Positions 52,697 through 62,030 of a DNA stretch of 64,000 nt are shown piece by piece (the first letter of the stretch is position 1; each line of letters opens with the position of its first letter). This DNA comes from an uncultured Bacilli bacterium (GTDB taxonomy: Bacteria; Bacillota_I; Bacilli_A; RF39; UBA660), in contig CAKPEZ010000002.1 of assembly GCA_934149465.1 (NCBI GenBank), positions 1 to 64,000 on the forward strand. Direction: 5' to 3'. The position numbers and the translations under genes were made by a program. A model generated the notes under the pieces. The model worked only from the letters and a program-made list of their open reading frames with translations. It did not search any database and was not told where the DNA came from.

Positions 52697-54604
52697 ATGT
52701 TTTTTAAAAAGATACACAAAAGAATGAAAATAATCTTACTTCTAATAATATTTTGCTTTCTCTTAATAATAATCAAAGTATTTTATATTCAAGTAATAGA
52801 ATATGATGAATTAAGTCTTTTAGCATCTTCTCTTTGGAATAGAAATCTTCCAATTGAAGCAGATCGCGGTAAAATATTAGATAGTAATGGCATAGTACTT
52901 GCTAATAACTTAACTACAACATCACTAATCTTAATACCAAGTCAAATTAAAGATAAAGAAAAAGTTAGTGAAGATTTAGCTCCAATATTAGGAGTAACTA
53001 AAGAAGAAATGGATAAACATGTTAATAAAAAGACTTCAATAGAAAGAGTTCATCCAGAAGGAAGAAGATTATCTTATGAAATAGCAGATAAAATAAATAA
53101 ACTTAACTATGATGGAGTATATCTAGTAAGAGAATCAAAAAGATATTACCCATATGATACTATGCTTGCTAATACACTAGGATTTGTTGGAATAGATAAC
53201 CAAGGATTAGCAGGACTTGAACTTATATATGATGATTATCTAACTGGAGAAAGTGGCGCAATAAAATATGCTTCTGATGCTAAAGGACAGAGATTAGAAT
53301 TATCTGAAGTATATGTTCAACCACAAAATGGTATTGATGTAATGCTAACAATTAACTATGATATACAGGCAGCCTTAGAAAGAGAACTTGATAATGTAGT
53401 TACTAAATATAAACCAGATAATACCCTTGCAATAGTAATGGATCCTAATAACGGAGCAATACTAGCAATGGGATCTAGACCAAGCTTTAATCCTAATAAT
53501 TACCAAGATTATACTATAGAAGAGATAAATCGTAACTTACCAATATGGTCAACATATGAACCAGGATCTACTTTCAAAATAATTACATTAGCATCTGCTA
53601 TTGAAGAAAAAGTAGTTGATTTAGAAAAAGATACTTTCTATGACTCTGGAGCAGTCCACGTAGAAAATGCTAGAATTAGATGTTGGAAAGCTGGAGGACA
53701 TGGAGCTCAAACTTTTTTACAAGTAGTTCAAAACTCTTGTAATCCAGGATTTGTTGAATTAGGTCAAAGGCTTGGAAAAGAAAAGCTATTTTCTTATATT
53801 CATAACTTTGGATTTGGTAAAAAAACTGGAATAGATCTAAGTGGCGAAGGAAGCGGAATTTTATTTAAATTAGATAGAGTAGGGCCAGTAGAACTTGCAA
53901 CAACTTCTTTTGGCCAAGGAGTATCCGTAACACCTCTTCAACAAATAACAGCAGTAAGTGCTGCAATTAATGGAGGAACTCTTTATAAGCCATATATAGT
54001 AAAAGCCCTTCTAGAACCAGAAACTAAAGATGTAATAAAAAAGATAGAGCCTACTAAAGTAAGAGATGTCATAAGTAAAGAAACAAGTGAAAAAGTAAGA
54101 TATGCTCTTGAAAGTGTAGTAGCACTTGGTACCGGAAGAAATGCTTATATAGATGGATACCGAGTAGGAGGAAAAACAGGAACTGCTCAAAAAGTAAATA
54201 ACGGAGTATATATGGTAGGAAATTACATAGTATCTTTTATTGGCTTTTTACCTGCTGATAATCCAGAAGTTATTGTCTATGTAGCAGTCGATCATCCAAG
54301 AGGAATTACTCAGTATGGAGGAACAGTATCAGCGCCAATTGCCAAAGCTATTCTAGAAGAAGCAATAGATGCTTTAGATATTCAAAAAAGAACTGATGGA
54401 ATAAAAAGAGAATATCGCTATAACGAAATAAAATATTTAGAAGTTCCTAATGTTACTAATCTAAGTGTTACAGAAGCTAAGAAATTACTAAAAAAATTTC
54501 ATATTGAATATACTGGTACTGGAGATAAAGTAATTACCCAGCTTCCAAATGCTGGAGATAGTATTTTAGAAGGAAGTACTGTTAGATTACTACTTGGAAA
54601 TTGA
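52697..54604 (+). CDS. Class B penicillin-binding protein with PASTA domain (FtsI/SpoVD/PbpB-like)
   Basis: 635 residues: an N-terminal membrane helix (about 12-32), a pedestal domain with ADRGKILDSNG, the transpeptidase domain with STFK (active Ser291), SCN (347-349) and KTG (493-495), and one C-terminal PASTA module (about 575-635). It crosslinks septal or spore-cortex peptidoglycan. With mraY and an ftsW/spoVE gene next in line it belongs to a reduced dcw cluster. A single PASTA is typical of SpoVD; PbpB usually has two. AGAGGGATAA is the ribosome binding site. Confidence 0.93.
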   Translation: MFFKKIHKRMKIILLLIIFCFLLIIIKVFYIQVIEYDELSLLASSLWNRNLPIEADRGKILDSNGIVLANNLTTTSLILIPSQIKDKEKVSEDLAPILGVTKEEMDKHVNKKTSIERVHPEGRRLSYEIADKINKLNYDGVYLVRESKRYYPYDTMLANTLGFVGIDNQGLAGLELIYDDYLTGESGAIKYASDAKGQRLELSEVYVQPQNGIDVMLTINYDIQAALERELDNVVTKYKPDNTLAIVMDPNNGAILAMGSRPSFNPNNYQDYTIEEINRNLPIWSTYEPGSTFKIITLASAIEEKVVDLEKDTFYDSGAVHVENARIRCWKAGGHGAQTFLQVVQNSCNPGFVELGQRLGKEKLFSYIHNFGFGKKTGIDLSGEGSGILFKLDRVGPVELATTSFGQGVSVTPLQQITAVSAAINGGTLYKPYIVKALLEPETKDVIKKIEPTKVRDVISKETSEKVRYALESVVALGTGRNAYIDGYRVGGKTGTAQKVNNGVYMVGNYIVSFIGFLPADNPEVIVYVAVDHPRGITQYGGTVSAPIAKAILEEAIDALDIQKRTDGIKREYRYNEIKYLEVPNVTNLSVTEAKKLLKKFHIEYTGTGDKVITQLPNAGDSILEGSTVRLLLGN

Positions 54605-54629
54605 CAAAAGACCAAGAACTATGTAAAAT
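54601..54629 (+). promoter_or_regulatory. mraY promoter
   Basis: TTGACA (54601-54606, overlapping the PBP stop codon), a 17 nt spacer and TAAAAT (54624-54629) with TG. A second possible start uses TATAAT near 54666. Confidence 0.7.
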
Positions 54630-54695
54630 AATATGATGTATTGCATTAATTATAAAAAAATATAGTATAATTAAATATAGAATGGATGTGAACTA

Positions 54696-55688
54696 ATGCT
54701 TACTTTAACGAAATCTTTATTTGCTTTAATGATTGGTTTTATATTATCCACCTTATTTGGATTATTCTTAATTCCTCTACTAAAGAAAATCCATGTAGGA
54801 CAAAGAATTAGTATTTATGTTGGAGAAAGTCACCAAAAAAAGGCTGGTACTCCAACAATGGGCGGATTTATTTTCTTATTTCCGGCTTTAATTACAACTA
54901 TTATCTTACTTTTTATGAATAAGATAGAGTATTCAACTAATTTATTAATAGTATTATTTGTTATGTTTGCCTATTCTTTAATAGGCTTCTTAGACGATTA
55001 TATAAGTATTAAAAGAAATACTAATAAAGGACTTACTGAATGGCAAAAATTATTCTTACAATTTATAGTTGCCCTAGTATTTTATTTTCTCTTTAGAAAA
55101 GCTGGCGGAGATTCTGTTTTACATATTGCATCTCTTGGTATTAAATGGGATATGGGCTGGTTATATGGAATTTTCATTATGTTTATGTTAGTTGGAAGTT
55201 CAAACGCTGTTAATATTACTGATGGATTAGATGGCCTTGCTGGAGGATTATCTGCAATAGCATTCCTTGCATTTGGCCTTTTATCTTGGGGAGCAGGTTG
55301 GTTAGAAGGATATTCTGACATAGCAATATTTTGCTTTATTATGGTTGGCTCTATAATGGGATTCTTGGTATATAATACTCATCCTGCTAAAATATTTATG
55401 GGTGATACTGGCAGTCTTTCTCTTGGTGCTACTCTTGCTACTATTGCAATATTAACATCTCACGAATTATCTTTAGTTTTAATTGGGGGAGTATTTGTAA
55501 TAGAAACATTATCTTCATTAATTCAAATAATATCTGTAGTATATTTCAAAAAGAAAGTATTTTTAATGGCGCCTCTTCATCATCATTTTGAGAAACTTGG
55601 TTGGAATGAAGTAGATATAGTTAAACTATTTTGGATAGTTGGCTTCATATTAGCACTAATTGCACTTATATATGGAGTATGGCTATAA
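54696..55688 (+). CDS. mraY: Phospho-N-acetylmuramoyl-pentapeptide transferase
   Basis: A 330-residue, ten-helix membrane enzyme that makes lipid I from UDP-MurNAc-pentapeptide and undecaprenyl phosphate. Visible: KKAGTPTMGG, FLDDYIS (catalytic Asp-Asp), NITDGLDGLAGG, FMGDTGSLSLG and the APLHHHFEK loop. The length is normal. murD, which often follows, is absent; an ftsW/spoVE gene follows instead. Confidence 0.97.
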   Translation: MLTLTKSLFALMIGFILSTLFGLFLIPLLKKIHVGQRISIYVGESHQKKAGTPTMGGFIFLFPALITTIILLFMNKIEYSTNLLIVLFVMFAYSLIGFLDDYISIKRNTNKGLTEWQKLFLQFIVALVFYFLFRKAGGDSVLHIASLGIKWDMGWLYGIFIMFMLVGSSNAVNITDGLDGLAGGLSAIAFLAFGLLSWGAGWLEGYSDIAIFCFIMVGSIMGFLVYNTHPAKIFMGDTGSLSLGATLATIAILTSHELSLVLIGGVFVIETLSSLIQIISVVYFKKKVFLMAPLHHHFEKLGWNEVDIVKLFWIVGFILALIALIYGVWL

Positions 55689-56793
55689 AAGAAAAGAGGG
55701 GGTTCTTATCAAAAAGCTTGATTTAGTTTTACTAACTGCAATTATTCTTATATCTATATTAGGAGTAATAATGGTATATTCATCATCAAGCATTTGGGCT
55801 AGTTATAAATTTAATGATCCATATAAATATTTAAAAATGCAATCGTTATTTTTAATTATTGGATTAATAATAATGATCGTAGTATCAAAAATAGATTATA
55901 CGTACTATTTAAAGAAGACAAACATTATTTTAGGTGTTTGTTTTTTGCTTCTTATATTAGTATTAATTCCTGGAATAGGAAGTGTTAGAAATGGAAGTAG
56001 AAGCTGGTTTGGTATTGGTTCTTTAGGAATACAGCCCAGTGAATTTGCTAAAATAGCACTTATTATATTTACTTCAAAATATTTAATTAGAAACGAAAAA
56101 GAACTTAAAAATATCAAAAATGGAGTATTTCCTATTTTATTAATATTAATAAGTATATTTGGTTTAATAATGCTTCAACCTGATTTTGGAACAGGCAGTA
56201 TTATTGTGATTACTATCGTAATGATGCTATTTATTAGTGGGGTTAATTTAAGGTTTTTCGTGAAAATAGGCTTACTTGGATTAGTTGGAGCAGTCTCTTT
56301 AATTATAATAGCGCCATATCGTTTGAAAAGAATAGTATCATTTTTAAATCCATGGAGTGATCCTTTAGGAAGTGGTTTTCAAATTATTCAATCATTATAT
56401 GCAATTGGACCGGGTGGATTATTAGGGCTTGGCTTTGGTAATTCTATTCAAAAGCACTTTTATTTACCAGAGCCTCAAACAGATTTTATCTTTTCAATAA
56501 TCAGTGAAGAACTAGGATTTATGGGAGTAATCATTGTAAGTAGTTTATTTATTATAATTATCTATCGTAGCATTCAAATAGCGTTAAAATCAGAAGATTT
56601 ATTTGCTAAGTATTTGGTTTTTGGAATTACTTTTCAATTAGCGTTTCAAACTATTTTAAATTTAATGGTTGTAGTAGGGCTAATTCCAGTAACAGGAGTT
56701 ACTTTACCATTTCTTTCATATGGTGGATCTTCTCTTTTAATAACTTTATTTTCTATGGGAATTATCCTTAATGTATCAAGACATATAAGATAA
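55672..56793 (+). CDS. SEDS glycosyltransferase FtsW/SpoVE (start codon uncertain)
   Basis: A polytopic peptidoglycan polymerase of the SEDS family: VMVYSSSS, the SRSWFGIGSLGIQPSEFAKI motif, LMLQPDFGTG-like IMLQPDFGTG, YQ-like FQIIQSLYAIGPGGLLGLGFG, LPEPQTDFIFSIISEELGF and LPFLSYGGSSL. It pairs with the PBP encoded 1 kb upstream. The only strong ribosome binding site, AGAGGGGG (55695-55702), lies 5 nt before an ATC (55708-55710), where an ATG would give the usual KKLDLVLL start. Conventional starts are ATG 55672 or TTG 55660, inside mraY and without a ribosome binding site. I list the ATG; initiation at AUC would give 361 residues. Confidence 0.93.
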   Translation: MEYGYKRKEGVLIKKLDLVLLTAIILISILGVIMVYSSSSIWASYKFNDPYKYLKMQSLFLIIGLIIMIVVSKIDYTYYLKKTNIILGVCFLLLILVLIPGIGSVRNGSRSWFGIGSLGIQPSEFAKIALIIFTSKYLIRNEKELKNIKNGVFPILLILISIFGLIMLQPDFGTGSIIVITIVMMLFISGVNLRFFVKIGLLGLVGAVSLIIIAPYRLKRIVSFLNPWSDPLGSGFQIIQSLYAIGPGGLLGLGFGNSIQKHFYLPEPQTDFIFSIISEELGFMGVIIVSSLFIIIIYRSIQIALKSEDLFAKYLVFGITFQLAFQTILNLMVVVGLIPVTGVTLPFLSYGGSSLLITLFSMGIILNVSRHIR

Positions 56794-56850
56794 ATAAAAA
56801 ATCATTTAAGGAAAAACTTTACACGAAGAAAGAAAAATTGACAAATAAAA

Positions 56851-56878
56851 TTGACAAAATTTAAAAATCTGTTATCAT
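56851..56878 (+). promoter_or_regulatory. Promoter of the coiled-coil/signal peptidase/pilus region
   Basis: TTGACA (56851-56856), a 16 nt spacer and TATCAT (56873-56878). A second TTGACA lies 15 nt upstream. Confidence 0.75.
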
Positions 56879-56907
56879 ATAGAGCTGATTAAAGAATTAG
56901 GGGGCTT

Positions 56908-56964
56908 ATGCCTATCAATAGTTTATTTTGTTCTAGGGGGAAGATATGGATAAGAAAAGTTTAA
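56908..56964 (+). CDS. Overlapping upstream ORF
   Basis: An 18-codon ORF, MPINSLFCSRGKIWIRKV, with AGGGGG at the right distance. It overlaps the first 19 nt of the next gene in another frame, so a translating ribosome would pass through the next start. This may couple or repress translation of that gene. Confidence 0.35.
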   Translation: MPINSLFCSRGKIWIRKV

Positions 56965-57425
56965 AAAGAATCAAACGCAAAGAATTACTGGAAATAATGT
57001 TAGAGCAAGCTAAAAGAATAAAAGAACTAGAAGATAAATTAGCTCTAACTACTAAAGAATTAGAAAATAAAAAAATTACAATTAATGAATCTGGTTCTAT
57101 TGCAGAAGCATCTTTAAAATTAAATAATATATTTATTGATGCTCAAAATGCGATTGATCAATATCTTGATAATGTTAAAGATAATTGTCAAAAAATGGAA
57201 GAAGAAATTAGAAAAAAAGCTTTAGAAGATAGAGAGAAGTTAATTGAAGATACTTTAGCAAAATGTACAAAAAAAGAAAAAGTTTTAGAAGAAAAATACA
57301 AGAAACTTTTAAGTAGTGCTAATAAAAATTCTAAAATAGTAGTTAAAGTTAATTCAGTGAGAAAAAATAAGGCTAAAACTACTAAGAAGAAAGAATCTAA
57401 TATTAACAAAAAGGTTAAAGTATGA
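56946..57425 (+). CDS. Coiled-coil protein next to signal peptidase
   Basis: 159 residues: helical, with RKELLEIMLEQAKRIKELEDKL, then ITINESGSIAEASLKLNNIF, a further coiled coil and a Lys-rich tail. The same combination of an RxELLEIML start and an ESGSIAEASLKLN segment occurs in proteins found beside signal peptidase and pilus genes in Bacillota. Their function is not known to me. The stop overlaps the signal peptidase start (ATGA), so they are coupled. AGGGGGAAG is the ribosome binding site. Confidence 0.6.
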   Translation: MDKKSLKRIKRKELLEIMLEQAKRIKELEDKLALTTKELENKKITINESGSIAEASLKLNNIFIDAQNAIDQYLDNVKDNCQKMEEEIRKKALEDREKLIEDTLAKCTKKEKVLEEKYKKLLSSANKNSKIVVKVNSVRKNKAKTTKKKESNINKKVKV

Positions 57426-58039
57426 GTAAATTAAGAAATATCTTTAATAAAAAAGAAAAGAAAAAAATAACTTTAGAAGATATAAATATAGAAGATATAG
57501 AAAAGGAAATACATAGAGAAAATTATAAGCATAGTTTTGAGAATTTGCTAAGAAGTTCAGTATATGTATTAATAATTATCTTAGCTTTTTCGGTTATTAT
57601 AACTTCTATATTAATGCCAGTTATTGAAATTACTGATTCTAGTATGAATCCTCTATTAAATGATAATGACATAGTACTTACTTTCAAAACTAATAAACTA
57701 AAAAGAGGAGATATAATTGCTTTTTATCACGGCAATAAAATATTAGTTAAAAGAGTAATAGGAGTATCAGGAGATTGGGTAAATATTGAGCAAGATGGAC
57801 TTGTCTATATTAATGGAGAAAAAATAGAAGAAAATTATGTAAAAGAATTTATAAAAGGAGATGCTAGTGATGAATATCCTATTCAAGTAGGAGAGAAAAG
57901 CGTATTTGTCTTAAGTGATGAAAGAGATATATTAACAGACTCTAGAAATGAAGAAATTGGTCAAATAAAATACGCTGATATAATAGGTAAAGTTATTATT
58001 AAAATATGGCCTATTAAACAACTAAAAATAATTAAATAA
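57422..58039 (+). CDS. Signal peptidase I
   Basis: 205 residues with a long cytoplasmic N-terminus, one membrane helix (about 45-68), the catalytic serine in ITDSSMNPLL, the lysine in KILVKRVIGVSGDW, VYINGEKIEENYV, and the SDERDILTDSRNEEIG box, equivalent to GDNRxxSxDSR. It removes signal peptides on the outer face. Placed between a coiled-coil gene and the pilus operon, it is probably used for the pilins, as with dedicated signal peptidases in other pilus islands. Confidence 0.9.
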   Translation: MSKLRNIFNKKEKKKITLEDINIEDIEKEIHRENYKHSFENLLRSSVYVLIIILAFSVIITSILMPVIEITDSSMNPLLNDNDIVLTFKTNKLKRGDIIAFYHGNKILVKRVIGVSGDWVNIEQDGLVYINGEKIEENYVKEFIKGDASDEYPIQVGEKSVFVLSDERDILTDSRNEEIGQIKYADIIGKVIIKIWPIKQLKIIK

Positions 58040-58057
58040 TATTTTTCAGGGGGTATT

Positions 58058-60517
58058 ATGAAAAAGAAAATTTTGTATTTATTTATGGCATTTATAATGT
58101 GCTTAGAGCCTATAAATTTGATTGCACAGATCGGTAACAATGAAAAACAAATAAAAAAAATAGGTGGGTGTAATTCTAATACAGATGGAATTAATATTTG
58201 CAAAACCATTTCTCCAACAAATATAGAAAATTATTTTGATATTACTTTAAAAGTACAGACAAAAAGTGTTGCACAAGAAATATTAAAATCACAAGATTTA
58301 GCTATTGTAATTGTTATGGATATATCAAATACAATGAAAACTTATGGTATTGATGGAGTATTAAATAGTACAGGGCCAAAAAGACTTGAAGTAGCACAAG
58401 ATGCAGCAGAAACGTTTATTGATTCTTTTACTCAAAGTGCTCAAGAAAGTAATGGAGCAATAAGGGAACTTGGTTTTGTTGCATTTAATACTGATGCTTT
58501 GGAAATATTTACTTTAAACCAGTATACAAAGAATAACGCTGATACTTATGCTAGTACTTTGAAAAAGAAAATGAAAGATGAAACCAATAAAATTATAAAT
58601 CAGAAATACAATAATGCATTTGATAAAAAGAATAACAATACAACTTCTCCTGTTTCTTATGGAAGCTCCTATAAAAGATTTACTAATATAGAAGCAGGCC
58701 TTCGAAGAGGAAGAGATATGGTGAACTCTAGTAAGGCTAAAAATAGATATATTATTTTTATCTCTGATGGATTTCCAACTACATATTCAAATATGAAGAA
58801 AGATACATTAGGCTATGATGCAAAAGGTTATTTAGGATATAATGTTTATATGAATGATCATAATGAATTTTATTATCAATATAAGCCAAATCCAGCTGCT
58901 TCTAAAGAGGGTATATTTTATAATGAATTGAAAGGCGTGTATTGTACAGCAGGTGTTAATTATAGTGATGAAGCAGCAAGGAGAGCTAAGAATGTAGCAT
59001 ATACAATTAAAAATGAAGGAACGAAGATATTTTCTATTGGAGTTGGGTTAAATAATCAGCAACAAATAACAAATGATTATTTATCTGATATTAATAGAAA
59101 ACAATACGAGAATAATCAAAATCGCTATGAGATAGGTAATGATACAGCAGATTTTAAAAAGTGGTTAGGTAGAGAAATAGGATCTGGTTATTCTAGCAAT
59201 CCTGAAGAAAATTATTATTCAGATTCATATAATTTAGAAGCGTTAAAAGACGTATATAATAAAATATTTAAAAAAATAAAAGAACTTGCTAGTGAAGAAG
59301 CAAAAGCAACATGGGTTATAGAAGATCCTATGAATAATATTAATGATAATAATAAATTTATTGAATTTATTGGTTTATATGATGATAAAAATAAATTAAA
59401 AGATAAATTAATTAATGGCAATCCTGATGAAAGTGATACAGCAAATTATTCTGGCGATACTTTAAAATGGGATTTAAAAAATTCTACTTATACAGGTCCT
59501 ACAGAAACTATAATTAATGGTAAAATAGAGAAAATTTATACTTATGAAGTAAAGTATCGAGTAAGAATAAAGAATGAGCAAAATGGGTTTGTTCCAAGTC
59601 AGCCATATAACACTAATGGTGAGACAAAATTAACTTATGTTATTAGAACAAACACAGGAGCAATTTCTGATCCCAAAATGTTAACTTTTCCAATACCTCA
59701 AGTAGAAGGCTATTTAGGTAAGTTAGAATTCTATAAAATATCTAAATATTTAAATAAACCATTAAGCGGTATTAAGTTTGAGATAATTCACGATCCATCA
59801 TGTGCTTGTCTAAATGAAAGAAAACATATGAGCGAAAGCTTTAATAGGATAAGTGTATCTAATAATGAGGGAAAAGTGATATTTGATAAAATACCTTCAG
59901 GTCATAAATATATTCTTCATGAAATAAAAACAGATGAATATCATGAATTAGATAAAACTGAATATAAATTTGAAGTATCTTATGGAAATACAAATCCTAA
60001 TTTTACTAACAAACAGATAATAAATAATTATAAAACTAAAAATTTAACTATTGAGAAAAAGCTTGATGGTACAACTAGTGATAAATCATTTAATTTTATT
60101 ATAAGTGCTAAATATCAAGGTGAAAATCTTACTGGAAAATATATTACTATTATTAATAATAAAGAAGAAGAAAGAGAATTTATAGATGGTAAATTAGAAA
60201 TTAGTTTAAAAGATAATGAAAAAATAAATATTAAAGATTTACCTTATGGAACTAAGATTACTGTTGAAGAGATAGATAGAGAAGGATTTACTGTTAAACA
60301 TAATATAAATTCTGCAAAGGCAGTTTATTCTTATAATACTGAAGAAATTACTCTTGATAATGATGTAAATATCTTATTTACTAATATGTCAGGGTATCAG
60401 TTACCAGCAACTGGAAGTGCTGGAATGCTAATCTTGTTAATAATAGGCTCATTATTAATAATGATTCCTATTATTTATATAATAAAAAATGCTTTAGAAG
60501 AAAAAGCTGACTATTAA
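58058..60517 (+). CDS. Pilus tip adhesin with VWA domain and LPATG anchor
   Basis: 819 residues: signal peptide (about 1-24); a von Willebrand A domain (about 80-400) with metal-site motif MDISNTM and later FISDGFPT; an inner beta region; CnaB/SpaA-type domains (about 545-640, LGKLEFYKISKYLNKPLSGIKF, and about 645-770, LTIEKKLDG); and the sorting signal LPATG (782-786), helix and short tail. Such proteins sit at the tip of sortase-built pili and bind host matrix. The VWA MIDAS reads DxSxT, compatible with metal binding. It is first in the pilus operon. Confidence 0.9.
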   Translation: MKKKILYLFMAFIMCLEPINLIAQIGNNEKQIKKIGGCNSNTDGINICKTISPTNIENYFDITLKVQTKSVAQEILKSQDLAIVIVMDISNTMKTYGIDGVLNSTGPKRLEVAQDAAETFIDSFTQSAQESNGAIRELGFVAFNTDALEIFTLNQYTKNNADTYASTLKKKMKDETNKIINQKYNNAFDKKNNNTTSPVSYGSSYKRFTNIEAGLRRGRDMVNSSKAKNRYIIFISDGFPTTYSNMKKDTLGYDAKGYLGYNVYMNDHNEFYYQYKPNPAASKEGIFYNELKGVYCTAGVNYSDEAARRAKNVAYTIKNEGTKIFSIGVGLNNQQQITNDYLSDINRKQYENNQNRYEIGNDTADFKKWLGREIGSGYSSNPEENYYSDSYNLEALKDVYNKIFKKIKELASEEAKATWVIEDPMNNINDNNKFIEFIGLYDDKNKLKDKLINGNPDESDTANYSGDTLKWDLKNSTYTGPTETIINGKIEKIYTYEVKYRVRIKNEQNGFVPSQPYNTNGETKLTYVIRTNTGAISDPKMLTFPIPQVEGYLGKLEFYKISKYLNKPLSGIKFEIIHDPSCACLNERKHMSESFNRISVSNNEGKVIFDKIPSGHKYILHEIKTDEYHELDKTEYKFEVSYGNTNPNFTNKQIINNYKTKNLTIEKKLDGTTSDKSFNFIISAKYQGENLTGKYITIINNKEEEREFIDGKLEISLKDNEKINIKDLPYGTKITVEEIDREGFTVKHNINSAKAVYSYNTEEITLDNDVNILFTNMSGYQLPATGSAGMLILLIIGSLLIMIPIIYIIKNALEEKADY

Positions 60518-60543
60518 AGCATTAAAGTAAAGGAAGGAAAAAT

Positions 60544-61941
60544 ATGAAAAACATTAAAAATTTGTTAAGCATTTTATTCTTATTAGCTGTATCATTTACA
60601 CAAATAATTAGAGTAAATGCGGCTGAAACTGGTACTATTACAGTTAATAAAGCAATAGTAGATGAAACTTATTCTATTTATAGAATATTAGATCTAGAAA
60701 CATACGACAAGGCAAATAATCATTATATTTACCGTGCTAATGCAAGCTGGGAAGCATTTGTTAATGATGCTACTCTTGGAGGAAAATATCTAGAAGCAAA
60801 AAATGATAATGGTAAAGGTGCTACATACTATGTATGGAAAGAAAACGCTGATGTAGTAGAATTTACTAAAGAAGCACTTAAATATGCTACAGATAATAAT
60901 ATTCAAGCAGTTGCATCAACAAAAGCAACAACAACTACAGTAAAATTTGAAAACTTAGATCTAGGTTATTATTTAGTAAAGTCAACAGTTGGAGCTTTAT
61001 TACACTTAGATACTACTGATCCAAATGGAGTAGTTGAAGAAAAAAACACTATAATTCCTGATGTTGATAAAGTAGTTAAAGAAAATTCAACAGGAAATTA
61101 TGGAAAGCAAAATGATGCTAGTATTGGAGATACTGTTGATTTTAGAGCAACTATTAAAGTAGGAGCAGGTTTTACTGATTATATTCTTCGTGATAAAATG
61201 AGTGTTGGACTTACACTAAATAAAGACTCTATTAAAGTATCTGTTGGAAATACTATAGTAAATCCAAATAACTATACAGTAGCGTATGATGTAAATGGTG
61301 ATACATTTACTATTACATTCAAAAATGAATATATTTCTGCATTACCAAGAAATACAATAATAACAGTTGATTACTCAGCTGTATTAAATGAAAATGCCGT
61401 AGTTGAAGGCGTTGGAAATCCAAATGAAGTTTCACTAAAATATGGTGATAACAACGAAACAACTAAGAAAGAAACTAAAACTTATACTTATGCTTTTGAT
61501 CTAGTAAAGACTAATAAAGATAACCAAGAATTAAGTGGTGCTAAATTTAAATTACTAGATAAAGATGAAAAAGAAATAAAGGTAGTAAAAGTAGATGGTA
61601 ATACTTACCGTGTAGCAACTGCTAATGAAACTGGTGTAGAAATCGAAGCTGGTAGAGTTGTAATCGAAGGCTTAGATGCTGGTACTTACTACTTAGAAGA
61701 AACAAAAGCTCCAGAAGGATACAATAGATTAACTAGTAATATCGAAGTAGTAGTAACTAAAATAAGTGCAAACAATACTATTGAAAGAGCTAATATCAAT
61801 GTAGTTAACTATACAGGTAATGAATTACCAGAAACAGGTAGTATTGGAACAACTTTATTTGTTACATTAGGTTCAATCCTAGTACTTGGATTTGGTTTAT
61901 TACTAGTAACTAAATTAAGAGCTTATAAAGCAAATATCTAA
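60544..61941 (+). CDS. Major pilin (backbone subunit) with LPETG anchor
   Basis: 465 residues: signal peptide (about 1-27); an N-terminal domain with GYYLVKSTVGALL; a middle domain with IIPDVDKVVKEN, where a pilin-motif lysine (DKVVK) is likely; a CnaB-like domain (FDLVKTNKDNQELSGAKFKL ... YLEETKAPEGY, with the Lys/Glu typical of isopeptide formation); and LPETG (428-432), helix and basic tail. It should polymerise through the class C sortase encoded next. AAAGGAAGG is a strong ribosome binding site. Codon use has more frequent preferred codons than neighbours, as for an abundant protein. Confidence 0.92.
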   Translation: MKNIKNLLSILFLLAVSFTQIIRVNAAETGTITVNKAIVDETYSIYRILDLETYDKANNHYIYRANASWEAFVNDATLGGKYLEAKNDNGKGATYYVWKENADVVEFTKEALKYATDNNIQAVASTKATTTTVKFENLDLGYYLVKSTVGALLHLDTTDPNGVVEEKNTIIPDVDKVVKENSTGNYGKQNDASIGDTVDFRATIKVGAGFTDYILRDKMSVGLTLNKDSIKVSVGNTIVNPNNYTVAYDVNGDTFTITFKNEYISALPRNTIITVDYSAVLNENAVVEGVGNPNEVSLKYGDNNETTKKETKTYTYAFDLVKTNKDNQELSGAKFKLLDKDEKEIKVVKVDGNTYRVATANETGVEIEAGRVVIEGLDAGTYYLEETKAPEGYNRLTSNIEVVVTKISANNTIERANINVVNYTGNELPETGSIGTTLFVTLGSILVLGFGLLLVTKLRAYKANI

Positions 61942-61958
61942 AAATAGTCAGCAATTAC

Positions 61959-61996
61959 TATAATTTAGGGAGAGTTTATTCTCTTCCTAAATTATA
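61959..61996 (+). promoter_or_regulatory. Long hairpin between major pilin and sortase
   Basis: A 16-bp stem with one G-U pair (TATAATTTAGGGAGAG and CTCTTCCTAAATTATA) and a 6 nt loop, without a T-run. It is more likely an mRNA stability or processing element, or partial terminator, that lowers sortase relative to pilin. Confidence 0.6.
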
Positions 61997-62030
61997 GAAT
62001 ATTAAGGAGTAAAGAAGAGGTAAACGTATT

